Source: Endozoicomonadaceae bacterium
GTDB taxonomy: Bacteria > Pseudomonadota > Gammaproteobacteria > Pseudomonadales > Endozoicomonadaceae
Direction of reading: 5' to 3'
Length of the DNA: 23,299 nucleotides
Assembly: GCA_015163815.1 (NCBI GenBank)
Contig: JAAOIJ010000050.1
Coordinates: 1 to 23,299, forward strand
Below, piece after piece: positions 1 through 7,993 of the stretch. The notes beneath the pieces were generated by a model. The model ran no database searches. It worked only from the letters and a program-made list of their open reading frames with translations, and had not been told where the DNA came from. A program made the position numbers and the translations under genes. Position 1 is the first letter of the stretch, and the number at the start of each line of letters is the position of its first letter.

Positions 1-60
1 GAATTATAAATATTGACATGAAAAAATTCAGGTACGACTCAAGCCATACTATCCAAGCAA

Positions 61-1012
61 TTATTGTAAATTATGCCCAACTCCGCATAAAATAGCATTC
101 ATTTTATCTCCAATCCTATTGCTTCATCGTTTTCTTTCTGATTTCATATGGCCAATGTGTGGTTCAATTGCGCTTCATCTTGCGACTTTTTTTAAGGCAG
201 GATTCATTCCTTTTCGTTGTCTTGATATAAATATATCACAACAATCTGAGACCTTTGCAATAATCAGTTCAATGAATAATTTATGTATTTTTTTATTCAA
301 ACAATACATAAATTACTTCATTTTTTAAACTATTTTAATAAAAAAGATCATATCAGGAGTCTTGGTTGTCTTATTGCAAAGGTCTCAATCTATTTTGTGT
401 TCTCTATAAACGTTATTAACAAACATCTGTTTGATTTGTCTGGATATTTTTTCATTAATATCGCACGCCATTTAAAGTATGAGCATCATATGGATGATTT
501 GAATGAGATTTTGCACTTAAAATAAAGTCTTTTTTGTGCATGATAGCGATAGATAACTTATTCTTATACTTTTTGTCCGCTTTTCCTGGTCTTATGCAGA
601 TGACTTCTGGTTCATGCAAGCTGTATGGTTTATTTCTATCTTTTCGTTCTTGTTGTAACACAAGCTTTATTATTATTCATTCTTCTTGAAAATAAGATGC
701 TTTTTCTATTCCTTGCATTTTTCTTTCAATATTTCGTATTCATCGACCGAGGTTAGCTTTTAATTTTTTATTTTACTTTTTCATGCGCTGATACTGCTTA
801 GCATGAGTCTATCAAAAAAATGGTCTCATGGCTTTTTTTGATGCCTATTTGTTACACTGTTTCAGAGGAACAGTTTCTGAATAATAAACTTCAAATACTG
901 TCCAAGGTATGATGTCAGATCATTTAATGAGTTCATGATTGAGATCCAGTAGATTTTTCAATTTATTTTGAAATAAATTTGTTTATCGTGTTTCTGTGTC
1001 TTTTTCTTTCAT
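61..1012 (-). pseudogene. Decayed IS5-family transposase interrupted by a MITE
   Basis: This is the remnant of a DDE transposase that once moved an insertion sequence. Read on the minus strand from an ATG at 1012-1010, the frame gives an N-terminus like IS5-family (DUF772-type) transposases: LFQNKLKNLLDLNHELIK, a stop, then SDIIPWTVFE. The middle part (about 661-455) carries YSLHEPEVICIRPGKADKKY and NPYDAHTL-like residues, close to the SLHAPEVECI..GKAHK..NPYDGHTL block of the family. The C-terminal part (about 247-61) carries FISRQRKGMNPALKK, SAIEPHIGHMKSE and NAILCGVGHNLQ, which match the RQRRG, IEPxIGHxK and GHNL motifs. Several in-frame stops and frame changes make it clearly dead. A 139-bp MITE sits inside it at 248-386. 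The family assignment is from remembered motifs; the exact IS group was not determined, and its terminal repeats were not found. Confidence 0.75.
248..386. mobile_element. 139-bp MITE, copy 1, IS5-type ends (GAGACCTTTGCA)
   Basis: A short non-coding element with perfect 16-bp terminal inverted repeats, GAGACCTTTGCAATAA at the left and TTATTGCAAAGGTCTC at the right. It is flanked by a perfect 5-bp direct repeat AATCT (243-247 and 387-391), which looks like a target-site duplication. It differs from the copy at 9308-9446 at five of 139 positions, with no length change. It carries no gene. The right end, read inward, matches the left end of the insertion sequence at 23060 for about 22 bases, so that IS or a relative probably mobilises it. 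The GAGACCTTTGCA terminus is, from memory, typical of IS1106-like members of the IS5 family. The insertion lies inside the dead transposase gene. Confidence 0.88.
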
Positions 1013-1334
1013 TGTTTTTCCAGGTTTTATATCAGAAACAACCAATAACTGAGAAATTTGATACTAAAAATTAACATATCGCATATTGAATTGTATAATA
1101 TTTATTAATTTTTCAGAGTCGACTAAATAATATTTGAGCCTGTCAAAATTTGTTTGTAATTTTGATCATGATATCATTTCTTGGGTAATATTTGAATAAA
1201 ATGACTATAAAAATAGATATAAGGTATTAATTTTATTGTATTTTTTAATTAACAAGTTCATCATATGTAATGCAGGCGGAACTTTTTTATATAAAAAAAT
1301 GTCTTATGAATAATAACTATGAGGATGAATTTTT
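1013..1334. other. Gene-free stretch, AT-rich
   Basis: No convincing coding frame is visible here. It is the 5' flank of the dead minus-strand transposase and the upstream region of the decayed plus-strand gene starting at 1335. A TATAAT sequence occurs near 1095, but no matching -35 box was found. No terminal inverted repeat of the dead IS was recognised. Confidence 0.5.
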
Positions 1335-1631
1335 ATGAAAAGATGTGCTAATCATGAGTTGAACAGTCCGGAAAAAACAGGGATTATGCCGGGATTTGAT
1401 TCTTCTGAAAAAAAATAAAACTGGGTTTAGGTGCTGCCCGTTTAGTTAGTCGATGGTGTAGACTCAAGTCATACAAGCTTTAGACAGGCTTTTATACCCT
1501 CTGATCGTATAGCCGACAAATTACTCAAAAAATATCCATATAATATTCAAAATATTTTAAAACAATCAGCTATTATATTCAGTTCGAAAGAAACAATAGA
1601 TAAGGTAAAGATATCAGATATTATTATCTAA
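1335..1631 (+). pseudogene. Decayed N-terminal part of a helical-repeat (effector-like?) gene
   Basis: An ATG at 1335, preceded by a GAGGA Shine-Dalgarno-like sequence (1321-1325), opens 27 codons (MKRCANHELNSPEKTGIMPG, then FDSSEKK) and stops at 1416 in a run of A. A second frame then reads LGLGAARLVSRW, and a third reads VDSSHTSFRQAFIPSDRIAD onward for 57 codons, to a TAA at 1629-1631. Joined with two frameshifts, the pieces make a continuous polypeptide whose last part is helix-rich (KLLKKYPYNIQNILKQ). I do not recognise the family. It abuts the next open segment at 1643, with no good ribosome site between, so I read it as the damaged 5' end of one larger gene running to about 3623. The joining is inference. 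Confidence 0.45.
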
Positions 1632-1642
1632 TATCATTCAAT

Positions 1643-2218
1643 ATGAAAAAAAATTACATCACCAATCTCATCAATATTGATCAACTCAGCACGCTAATCT
1701 GCTCAATGCTTCATTTTGCCTGTGAACATAAAGAGATACTTCTTATGCAAGACATATTTATCTTTTTACAAAACACAACATTATTTGACGGTGATACAAT
1801 AACCAATATATTATTAAATAAATCTCAAGAATCTCCATATTCAATCTTTGCATTATCTTTAAATGAATCTTTATTAAACAATATTGACTCATTAATACAG
1901 ATGAAAAAAATAAGCCCACAGAACATTATTTTATTATTAGACTCAGCTAGGGAACAAGATGAACAAACAACAATGTATACTCAGAATCATACATTATGTT
2001 TAGTTTTAACACTAATAGATTATATTGAAAAACATAATAAAATATTCTATTTATTTTTACTACAAAGCGTTCAAAAAAATTGCATACACTTTATTTCATG
2101 CGTAGTCACTAATATCTATACAGAAAGTGTAAAAAAAATATTTACTATGATGCATCAATATTTAGATGATCAACAAATGTTTCGTATTTTATTGGGTGAT
2201 GTTGATTTACCACATTAA
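1643..2218 (+). pseudogene. Helical-repeat protein fragment 1 of 3 (hypothetical)
   Basis: An open segment of 191 codons from an ATG with no Shine-Dalgarno sequence. The product is leucine/isoleucine-rich and predicted all-helical, with no signal peptide and no recognised domain. It appears built from loose units of about 40 residues in which a hydrophobic helix is followed by an LL-containing stretch and a polar turn, for example NIILLLDSAREQD and MFRILLGDVDLPH. The TAA at 2216-2218 is in phase with the following segment, and codons 2219-2263 between them also read openly (SLLALFFNRDYINNV), so a single nonsense codon separates fragments 1 and 2. Helical-repeat proteins of this style are common among secreted effectors of intracellular gammaproteobacteria, but no effector signal was identified and function is unknown. 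Confidence 0.5.
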
Positions 2219-2263
2219 TCCTTACTTGCTTTATTCTTTAACAGAGACTATATCAATAACGTT

Positions 2264-3124
2264 GTGCCGGCATTAAGCAATCATTATATTAGCGTATTAG
2301 ACTCTATTTTTTCTTTAATAGATCAAAAATATATAAAAGATAGATATACTCACTATTTATTTTCTTCAAATCCAAATACTGGATTGCATAACATGATCAA
2401 TCCTCATTTAAAAATAGATACATGGACACCTGTTTTTTGTTTTATCATGAAAAGATGCACTGCATTAGAAGCGTATGCTTTATTATTTGAAAATCAGTTA
2501 TATCAGACGGCTATTTTAGCTTATTTGGAAGCACAGCCAGACAAAATTATACCTATAATCAATTTTTTTGATTCAACGTCATGCATCAAGATATTGCTGA
2601 GTGATAGGGATATCGGCCATAGGCTTATTTATTATGTTATAAATGCAAAGGAGCTCACATATGTATATAAAGATATGATGAAGTTAATCGAAAATAAATT
2701 CACCTCCCAAGAAATGTTTGACTTTTTATTATCATCAGTCAGTATTACAGCTAATTTAACGAAAAATATAGGCCAAACAGTAGCACATGAGCTACTTAGA
2801 TTAGAAGCCTCTACTCTATCTGTCCATTCGCTTCTATATCAGTTGATGCATATTCTTGATGCATCCTACCTTTTTAAGCTGTTATCGTCTAATAATGGTT
2901 ATCATGCTACAATAGCTATCGATTTATTTAATAGCAATAATACGCATAAAATAGAAATGGTGCTCGATTTCTTAGACTACATAGAGATAACAGCTTCACA
3001 AAAAATGCATCTTTTATCTGAGACAGATAGAGATAATCCATCTTTATTGACAGTGATGCTAAGCAAGATAAGTGTTAGCAATTATCCAGCATTAATAGAG
3101 TTCATGAATAATGCTTATGAATAA
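2264..3124 (+). pseudogene. Helical-repeat protein fragment 2 of 3 (hypothetical)
   Basis: The longest piece of the broken gene: 286 codons if counted from a GTG at 2264, but the frame is open from 2219 and in phase with the upstream fragment. The GTG has no ribosome site, so independent initiation is doubtful. The product is all-helical, with recurring units of roughly 40 residues ending in similar blocks: CIKILLSDRDIGHRL, MFDFLLSSVSITANL, LFKLLSSNNGYHATI and KMHLLSETDRDNPSLL. This resembles ankyrin- or ARM-like solenoids without fitting a family I can name. The end (FMNNAYE, stop at 3122) is created by a 13-bp tandem duplication at 3104-3129. With one copy removed the frame would read FMNNAFSS and stop at 3138, directly in phase with fragment 3. 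A cytosolic or secreted solenoid protein is possible; function is unknown. Confidence 0.5.
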
Positions 3125-3129
3125 TGCTT
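3104..3129 (+). repeat. 13-bp tandem duplication causing a frameshift
   Basis: The 13-mer ATGAATAATGCTT is present twice in direct succession (3104-3116 and 3117-3129). Thirteen is not a multiple of three, so the duplication shifts the reading frame of the repeat-protein gene by one base just before its third fragment. It is a typical slippage or short-homology duplication. Confidence 0.85.
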
Positions 3130-3143
3130 TCAGTTCATAAGAA

Positions 3144-3623
3144 ATGTACAATCTTTTACTGTTATCTCCCCCATCATCTCCATCTTATTTTCATCAATTA
3201 TGTAAAAATATACAACAGAATCATCCGATTGAACGTAATCCATTGTTTTGTATATATGTATTAGACTTATTGCTTGTAGATATACAAGATAAATGCAATA
3301 AAGCAGAGTGCTTTCAACTGTTATATACGGATCATTATCATAGTGTATTCTATATAATTTGCTCGATGCAATCTGCAAAACCAACCTCTCTACTGCTTCA
3401 GATAACACAAAAATGTGATGCGCATCAAATAATATCTCTGCTAGATTATACAAATAATACAACAATATCTGCATTGGAATATATATGCAAAATAAGAAAG
3501 AATGACCTAAATGAAGATTTTGATGATTTTTCAAAAAATATAGATTCTTTTTTAGAGTACTTAAATACAAGCGAAACATCCGACAGGTATCACTTTTTTA
3601 AGATGGAATTATCTAGCTCATGA
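3144..3623 (+). pseudogene. Helical-repeat protein fragment 3 of 3 (hypothetical)
   Basis: An open segment of 159 codons with an ATG preceded by TAA and no clear Shine-Dalgarno sequence. The composition matches the two upstream fragments, and the same kind of unit recurs (HQIISLLDYTNNTTISALEY). The tail, EDFDDFSKNIDSFLEYL, is acidic and probably helical. Its frame is one base off fragment 2, and the 13-bp duplication at 3104-3129 accounts exactly for that offset; without it the only barrier is the TAA at 3138-3140. I therefore read it as the C-terminal third of one damaged gene rather than a separate gene. An antisense open frame of 149 codons lies over it but has no supporting features. Confidence 0.5.
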
Positions 3624-4177
3624 GCCTAGATCTTAATCATTAAAGAAAGCAGTAGAATTTAAAAAACTGTAAAAAAGTTGTCATCTCTAGCAACTACAGG
3701 AACAGAAGTACTCAAGCTTACTCAATATGCAGAAGTACAGGGTTCATATACTCCTGTAAAGTGAATGATTTGAATTACATCGAATTTTAATGCTATTTTT
3801 CATAAAAGGCTGCTAAGAATCCTGTTCTTTAATTGGCAGTCTTCATATATCTTCATGGCTTAAGAGACGCTGATTGTTATGAGTGGATCCTAAAAAAATT
3901 GATTTGATTGTTTCAGGAATTTCTGCGTAGCGACAACATGAGACATTCAGTGTTAAAAAAAATGACACAAAATATGTGAAATACTCTCATTGTTAGACTA
4001 AAGATATGCCTTAGGCCGTCTATTTAAAAAAACGAAGACCTGTGCAATAAGAGAATAAATGACAAGGCCTTGTTGTCTTTATTTTCACCTCAAATAAACC
4101 AATATTTGATGTTGAATATAGATGAAAAATGATACAAAAAGTTTGTAAAGGCATTCAAGTTTCTTGTCTAAAACCTG
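3624..4177. other. Gene-free stretch with small remnants
   Basis: About 550 bases without an intact gene, between the broken repeat-protein gene and the 3' end of dnaE. A short plus-strand remnant ends at 3764 (SSLATTGTEVLKLTQY and a few more codons, with a frameshift upstream); I do not recognise it. Positions 4036-4055 match the first bases of the MITE/IS terminal repeat at 18 of 20 positions (AGACCTGTGCAATAAG...), which may be a decayed element end. A hairpin follows at 4054-4083. Confidence 0.5.
4054..4083. terminator. Hairpin downstream of dnaE, possible terminator
   Basis: AATAAA, a one-base bulge and GACAA pair with TTGTC and TTTATT around a 7-base loop, giving 11 pairs. It lies about 95 bases beyond the dnaE stop. 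The flanks are AT-rich, but on the minus strand there is no long T run, so termination of dnaE is only possible, not shown. Confidence 0.35.
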
Positions 4178-7100
4178 CTAGTAAATGACAGATACTGAGT
4201 TTTTATTTGTTATTTTATTCAGTATTTGCATACTTTCTTCTGACGGTTGAATTGCATAAGTAGGCGATAAATTGAGAATGATTGATGTTTTTTCTCGTTG
4301 ATAGTGCAATTGCACAGGTAAGCCACCTTGATGATCTAAAAGAAATTTTTTTAATGATTCTAGCCATTTTATGTTGCAAGTTGATTGATTTGTCTTAATG
4401 TTGATTGCTTTAGCATATTTGATCCTAGCTTCTTCCAGAGTCATCACATGTCTAGCGAGTGCTTTGAGTTCTCCTGAGTATTCATCATAGCTAATATCAC
4501 CTTCTACAATGATTAATTGGCCTACGATGAGTTTTGCTTGGACTATTTGGAAAGTATCTGAAAAAACAGCAATACTGAATCGTGCGCTTTTATCATCTAA
4601 GATGAAAAATGCTATTTTTTCTCCTCGTTTATTGCGAATAACACGTATGTTAATAATTAATCCAGCTAACATCGTTTGACGTTTTATGTCTAATTTTGAG
4701 AGTGATTTAGGGATAAAATGTGATAACTCATTGAGATAAGAGTCAATAGGATGTCCTGTTAAATAGAGACCTAAAGTCTCTTTTTCACCCGTTAAACGTT
4801 CTTTGTCAGTTAAAGGTGTTGTTTTTAAATAAGGATCATAAGCATGCTGATTTTGTGATGGTTTTAAATCATTAAATAGATCATTGATGCCAGCACGTTT
4901 GCTTTCAGCTGATTGGTTGGCAGCTTTACTAGCATCTTCTACGCAAGCTAATAAAACAGCACGATTTAAATTTAAATCAGCCTGATTAGGCCCTAATAGA
5001 TCACAAGCTCCAGATCGAATTAGCGCTTCCATTGCTCGTTTATTTATTTTTTTTACATTCAATTGTTCATAAAAATCAAATAAATTATTAAAATGTGTTT
5101 TATTTTTATGCGCTAATTTAATTGTCTCAGCAGGCCCTTCCCCAATCCCTTTGATAGCCCCTAAGCCATAGATGATTTTATGATCTTTGACCGTAAAACT
5201 ATATTGACTGGTTGTAATATTAGGCGGCAATATCATGATATCCATTCGCTTTACTTCTTCGACTAGTGTTACAATTTTATCTGTATTTTGCATATCAGCA
5301 GATAAAACAGCGGCTATAAATTCTGCTGGATAATGTGTTTTGAGCCATAAAGTTTGATAAGAAACTAAAGCATAGGCAGCTGAATGAGATTTATTAAAAC
5401 CATATCCGGCAAATTTTTCCACTAAATCAAAAATTTTCATAGATAAACTGTCATGAATATTAATTGCAGCGGCACCTTGAGCAAATTTATGACGATGTTG
5501 AGCCATTTCTTCTGGTTTTTTTTTGCCCATAGCACGTCGGAGTAAATCAGCTTCTCCTAAAGAATAACCTGCTAATTGTTGTGCTATTTGCATGACCTGT
5601 TCTTGATATAAAATAATGCCATAGGTTGATTGTAAAATAGGTTTGAGTAATTCATGTTGATACTGTGGGTCAGGGTAAGAAATTTTCTCTCGACCGTGTT
5701 TTCGATTAATGAAATTATCAACCATGCCTGATTGTAGAGGGCCCGGTCTAAATAAAGCGACTAAAGCAATAATTTCTTCAAAACAATCAGGTAATAAACG
5801 CTTAATTAATTCCTTCATTCCGCGAGACTCTAGCTGAAAAATAGCTGTTGTTTCACCAGACTTTAATTGGTCGTAGCATGCTTTATCATTTAAATCAATC
5901 GATTCTATTTGAATAGGATCTAGTTGTATTTTTTTTCGATTATGATTAATGAGCGTTAAAGTCCAATCAATAATAGTTAAAGTGCGTAACCCTAAGAAGT
6001 CAAATTTAACTAATCCAACAGTTTCTACATCATTTTTATCATATTGTGTGACTAAATTGTCTCCTTGCTCATCACAATAAATTGGTGAAAAGTCAGTTAG
6101 TTTTTTAGGGGCAATGACAACACCACCAGCATGTTTCCCGACATTTCTAGTTAAACCTTCTAATTTTAAGGCTTTATTCCAAGTTTCTTGTGCATTAGGA
6201 TCTTGTTTTAAAAATAAGCGGATATTTTCTTCTTGAGAAATGGCTTTAGTGAGCGTCATGCCAATTTCAAATGGAATCAATTTAGATAATTTGTCAGCCA
6301 TACTGTAAGGTTTGCCTAAAACGCGAGCTACATCTCGAATCACAGCTTTAGCTGACATGGTCCCAAAAGTAATAATTTGGGATACCGCTGCTTGACCATA
6401 GGTGGTCGTGACGTATTCAATCACGCGGTCGCGATTTTCCATGCAAAAATCGATATCAAAATCAGGCATTGAGACCCGTGCTGGATTTAAAAAGCGCTCA
6501 AATAATAACTCATAATGCATGGGATCTAAGTCTGTTATGTTTAAGGCATAGGCTACTAGTGATCCGGCGCCAGAGCCGCGACCTGGACCAACAGGAATCT
6601 GATTGTTTTTAGCCCATTGGATGAAATCCATAACGATTAAAAAATATCCAGCAAACCCCATTTCTAAAATCATTTTTATTTCAAAATTTAATCGTTGTTG
6701 GTATACATCTTCTGAAATTAAATCAGTTGGATGTGTGTTTTTTTTCAAAAAATCCAAGCGATTTTGTAAACCTTTTTGCGCTATTTGCTTAAAAAAGGCA
6801 TCTAATGTTAAGTTTTTTGGAATTGGAAAATCAGGAAGACATGGTATTCCTAAATGTATTTTAATATTGCAACGTTTAGCGATTTCAACTGTATTTTCAA
6901 TGGCTTCTGGAATATCTTGAAATAATGCTTGCATCGTGTCTGGTGATTTAAAATATTGCTCTTCTGTATATTTTTTTTTGCGCGTCAGATCATCTAATAA
7001 TTGACCTTCTGAAATACAGACTCTAATTTCATGTGCTTCAAAATCACTACGATCAATGAATAATACATCATTAGTTGCAACTAAAGGTGTATTTGTTTGA

Positions 7101-7666
7101 GCGGCTAAAGGGAGTATAGCTTGAATATATGTTTCTTCATGAATACGATTTGTTCTTTGTATTTCTAGGTAAAATCGATCTGGGAAGTGTTTTTTCCATT
7201 CAAGTAATGTTGGGTGAGCTAAATCTGAGTGTTGGCTTAATAAGATGAAACCTATTTCTCCTTCTTTTGCGCCAGATAAGGCAATTAATCCTTCAGATTT
7301 TTCATAAATCCATGATTTTTTGCATAATGCTTTGCCATGATGTTGATTATATTGAAAAGATAAAGAAATTAACTCCATTAAGTGTTTGTAGCCAATTTCA
7401 TTCATGCATAATAAGGTTAGACGTGTAGGATCTGTTGGTTTTTTTAAATTTTCAACCCAAATGTCAGCGCCACAAATTGGCTTGATGCCTGCTTTTTGAG
7501 CTGTTTGATAAAATCGAATTTGAGCAGACATAAAAGACTGATCGGTGATGGCGATAGCAGGCATTTTGTGATCAACTGCCTGTTGAATTAATGCTTCAAT
7601 ACGAACTAGACCATTCATGATGGAAAATTCAGAATGAACGCGTAAATGAATATATTGACAACTCAT
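4178..7666 (-). CDS. dnaE: DNA polymerase III subunit alpha
   Basis: This is the catalytic subunit of the replicative DNA polymerase III holoenzyme; it extends DNA 5' to 3' with the epsilon proofreader and the beta clamp. At 1162 residues it has the normal length for gammaproteobacterial DnaE. In order it shows the N-terminal PHP domain (YIHLRVHSEFSIMNGL, about 5-20), the polymerase palm with PDFDIDF at 401-407 (Asp402 and Asp404) and the third acidic residue in KFDFLGL (Asp556), then fingers motifs (ALFRPGPLQSGMVD, about 637-650; YGIILYQEQVM, about 682-692). A helix-hairpin-helix region follows near 835-895, then a likely beta-clamp-binding motif INDLF at 927-931, and an OB-fold near 995-1075. 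The start is supported by GAGGA four bases before the ATG. It is transcribed alone, with a promoter at 7739-7766. No damage is visible. Confidence 0.98.
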   Translation of the reverse strand: MSCQYIHLRVHSEFSIMNGLVRIEALIQQAVDHKMPAIAITDQSFMSAQIRFYQTAQKAGIKPICGADIWVENLKKPTDPTRLTLLCMNEIGYKHLMELISLSFQYNQHHGKALCKKSWIYEKSEGLIALSGAKEGEIGFILLSQHSDLAHPTLLEWKKHFPDRFYLEIQRTNRIHEETYIQAILPLAAQTNTPLVATNDVLFIDRSDFEAHEIRVCISEGQLLDDLTRKKKYTEEQYFKSPDTMQALFQDIPEAIENTVEIAKRCNIKIHLGIPCLPDFPIPKNLTLDAFFKQIAQKGLQNRLDFLKKNTHPTDLISEDVYQQRLNFEIKMILEMGFAGYFLIVMDFIQWAKNNQIPVGPGRGSGAGSLVAYALNITDLDPMHYELLFERFLNPARVSMPDFDIDFCMENRDRVIEYVTTTYGQAAVSQIITFGTMSAKAVIRDVARVLGKPYSMADKLSKLIPFEIGMTLTKAISQEENIRLFLKQDPNAQETWNKALKLEGLTRNVGKHAGGVVIAPKKLTDFSPIYCDEQGDNLVTQYDKNDVETVGLVKFDFLGLRTLTIIDWTLTLINHNRKKIQLDPIQIESIDLNDKACYDQLKSGETTAIFQLESRGMKELIKRLLPDCFEEIIALVALFRPGPLQSGMVDNFINRKHGREKISYPDPQYQHELLKPILQSTYGIILYQEQVMQIAQQLAGYSLGEADLLRRAMGKKKPEEMAQHRHKFAQGAAAINIHDSLSMKIFDLVEKFAGYGFNKSHSAAYALVSYQTLWLKTHYPAEFIAAVLSADMQNTDKIVTLVEEVKRMDIMILPPNITTSQYSFTVKDHKIIYGLGAIKGIGEGPAETIKLAHKNKTHFNNLFDFYEQLNVKKINKRAMEALIRSGACDLLGPNQADLNLNRAVLLACVEDASKAANQSAESKRAGINDLFNDLKPSQNQHAYDPYLKTTPLTDKERLTGEKETLGLYLTGHPIDSYLNELSHFIPKSLSKLDIKRQTMLAGLIINIRVIRNKRGEKIAFFILDDKSARFSIAVFSDTFQIVQAKLIVGQLIIVEGDISYDEYSGELKALARHVMTLEEARIKYAKAINIKTNQSTCNIKWLESLKKFLLDHQGGLPVQLHYQREKTSIILNLSPTYAIQPSEESMQILNKITNKNSVSVIY

Positions 7667-7738
7667 GACATCCTCGAATGAATATCTGTCGAAAATCGAT
7701 TACTATCATACCAGTATGTACTGAAGGCTGCCTACTAT

Positions 7739-7766
7739 TATTTATATCCTACCTAATGGATGTCAA
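7739..7766 (-). promoter_or_regulatory. Putative sigma-70 promoter of dnaE
   Basis: On the minus strand a perfect -35 box TTGACA (7766-7761) is followed after 16 bases by TAAATA (7744-7739). Transcription would start near 7732 and leave a leader of about 65 bases before the dnaE ATG. The shifted alternative TATAAA overlaps it with a poorer spacing of 14. Confidence 0.5.
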
Positions 7767-7839
7767 ACTTGCATTCTCATTGATGACATAGTATGATCGG
7801 TCTGTATTGATTACAGGCTCATCTTAAATATCAATTCAT

Positions 7840-7916
7840 GGGTGGTTAGCTCAGTTGGTTAGAGCGTCGCGTTGACATCGCGGAGGTCACAGGTTCGAAT
7901 CCCGTACCACCCACCA
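7840..7916 (+). tRNA. tRNA-Val (anticodon GAC)
   Basis: A complete 77-base cloverleaf with the acceptor arms GGGTGGT and ACCACCC, discriminator A and an encoded CCA end (7914-7916). The D arm is TTAGCTCAGTTGGTTAGAGC. The anticodon stem and loop are CGCGT-TGACATC-GCG, with GAC at 7874-7876, which reads GUC/GUU valine codons. The T arm contains GGTTCGAATCC. It stands alone on the plus strand, between dnaE and an orphan minus-strand gene. No repeated copy of its 3' end was seen in the window, so there is no sign of integration at this tRNA. Confidence 0.97.
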
Positions 7917-7993
7917 CATGATTTTATAAAAAAATTACTTTTTTTGTCTATTTTTTTACGCCTGTATTTTGTTTATTATCCAGATAACATTTA

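Noticed and set aside
119..525. Two plus-strand open frames of 69 and 80 codons
   Set aside because: They cover the dead minus-strand transposase and the MITE, whose minus-strand motifs explain the sequence.
1230..1334. TTAAT-rich stretch as a PmrA-type regulatory site for an effector gene
   Set aside because: The match is loose, and such sequences are expected often in DNA this AT-rich.
2216..3140. Idea that TAA is read through or reassigned, since TAA separates in-phase segments
   Set aside because: Intact genes in the window (for example ppiD and the antiporter) end normally at TAA, and the same locus also carries a frameshifting duplication; ordinary decay is simpler.
3130..3579. 149-codon open frame on the minus strand
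   Set aside because: It lies antisense to the third repeat-protein fragment, shows no motif or ribosome site, and is best explained as a shadow of AT-rich coding sequence.
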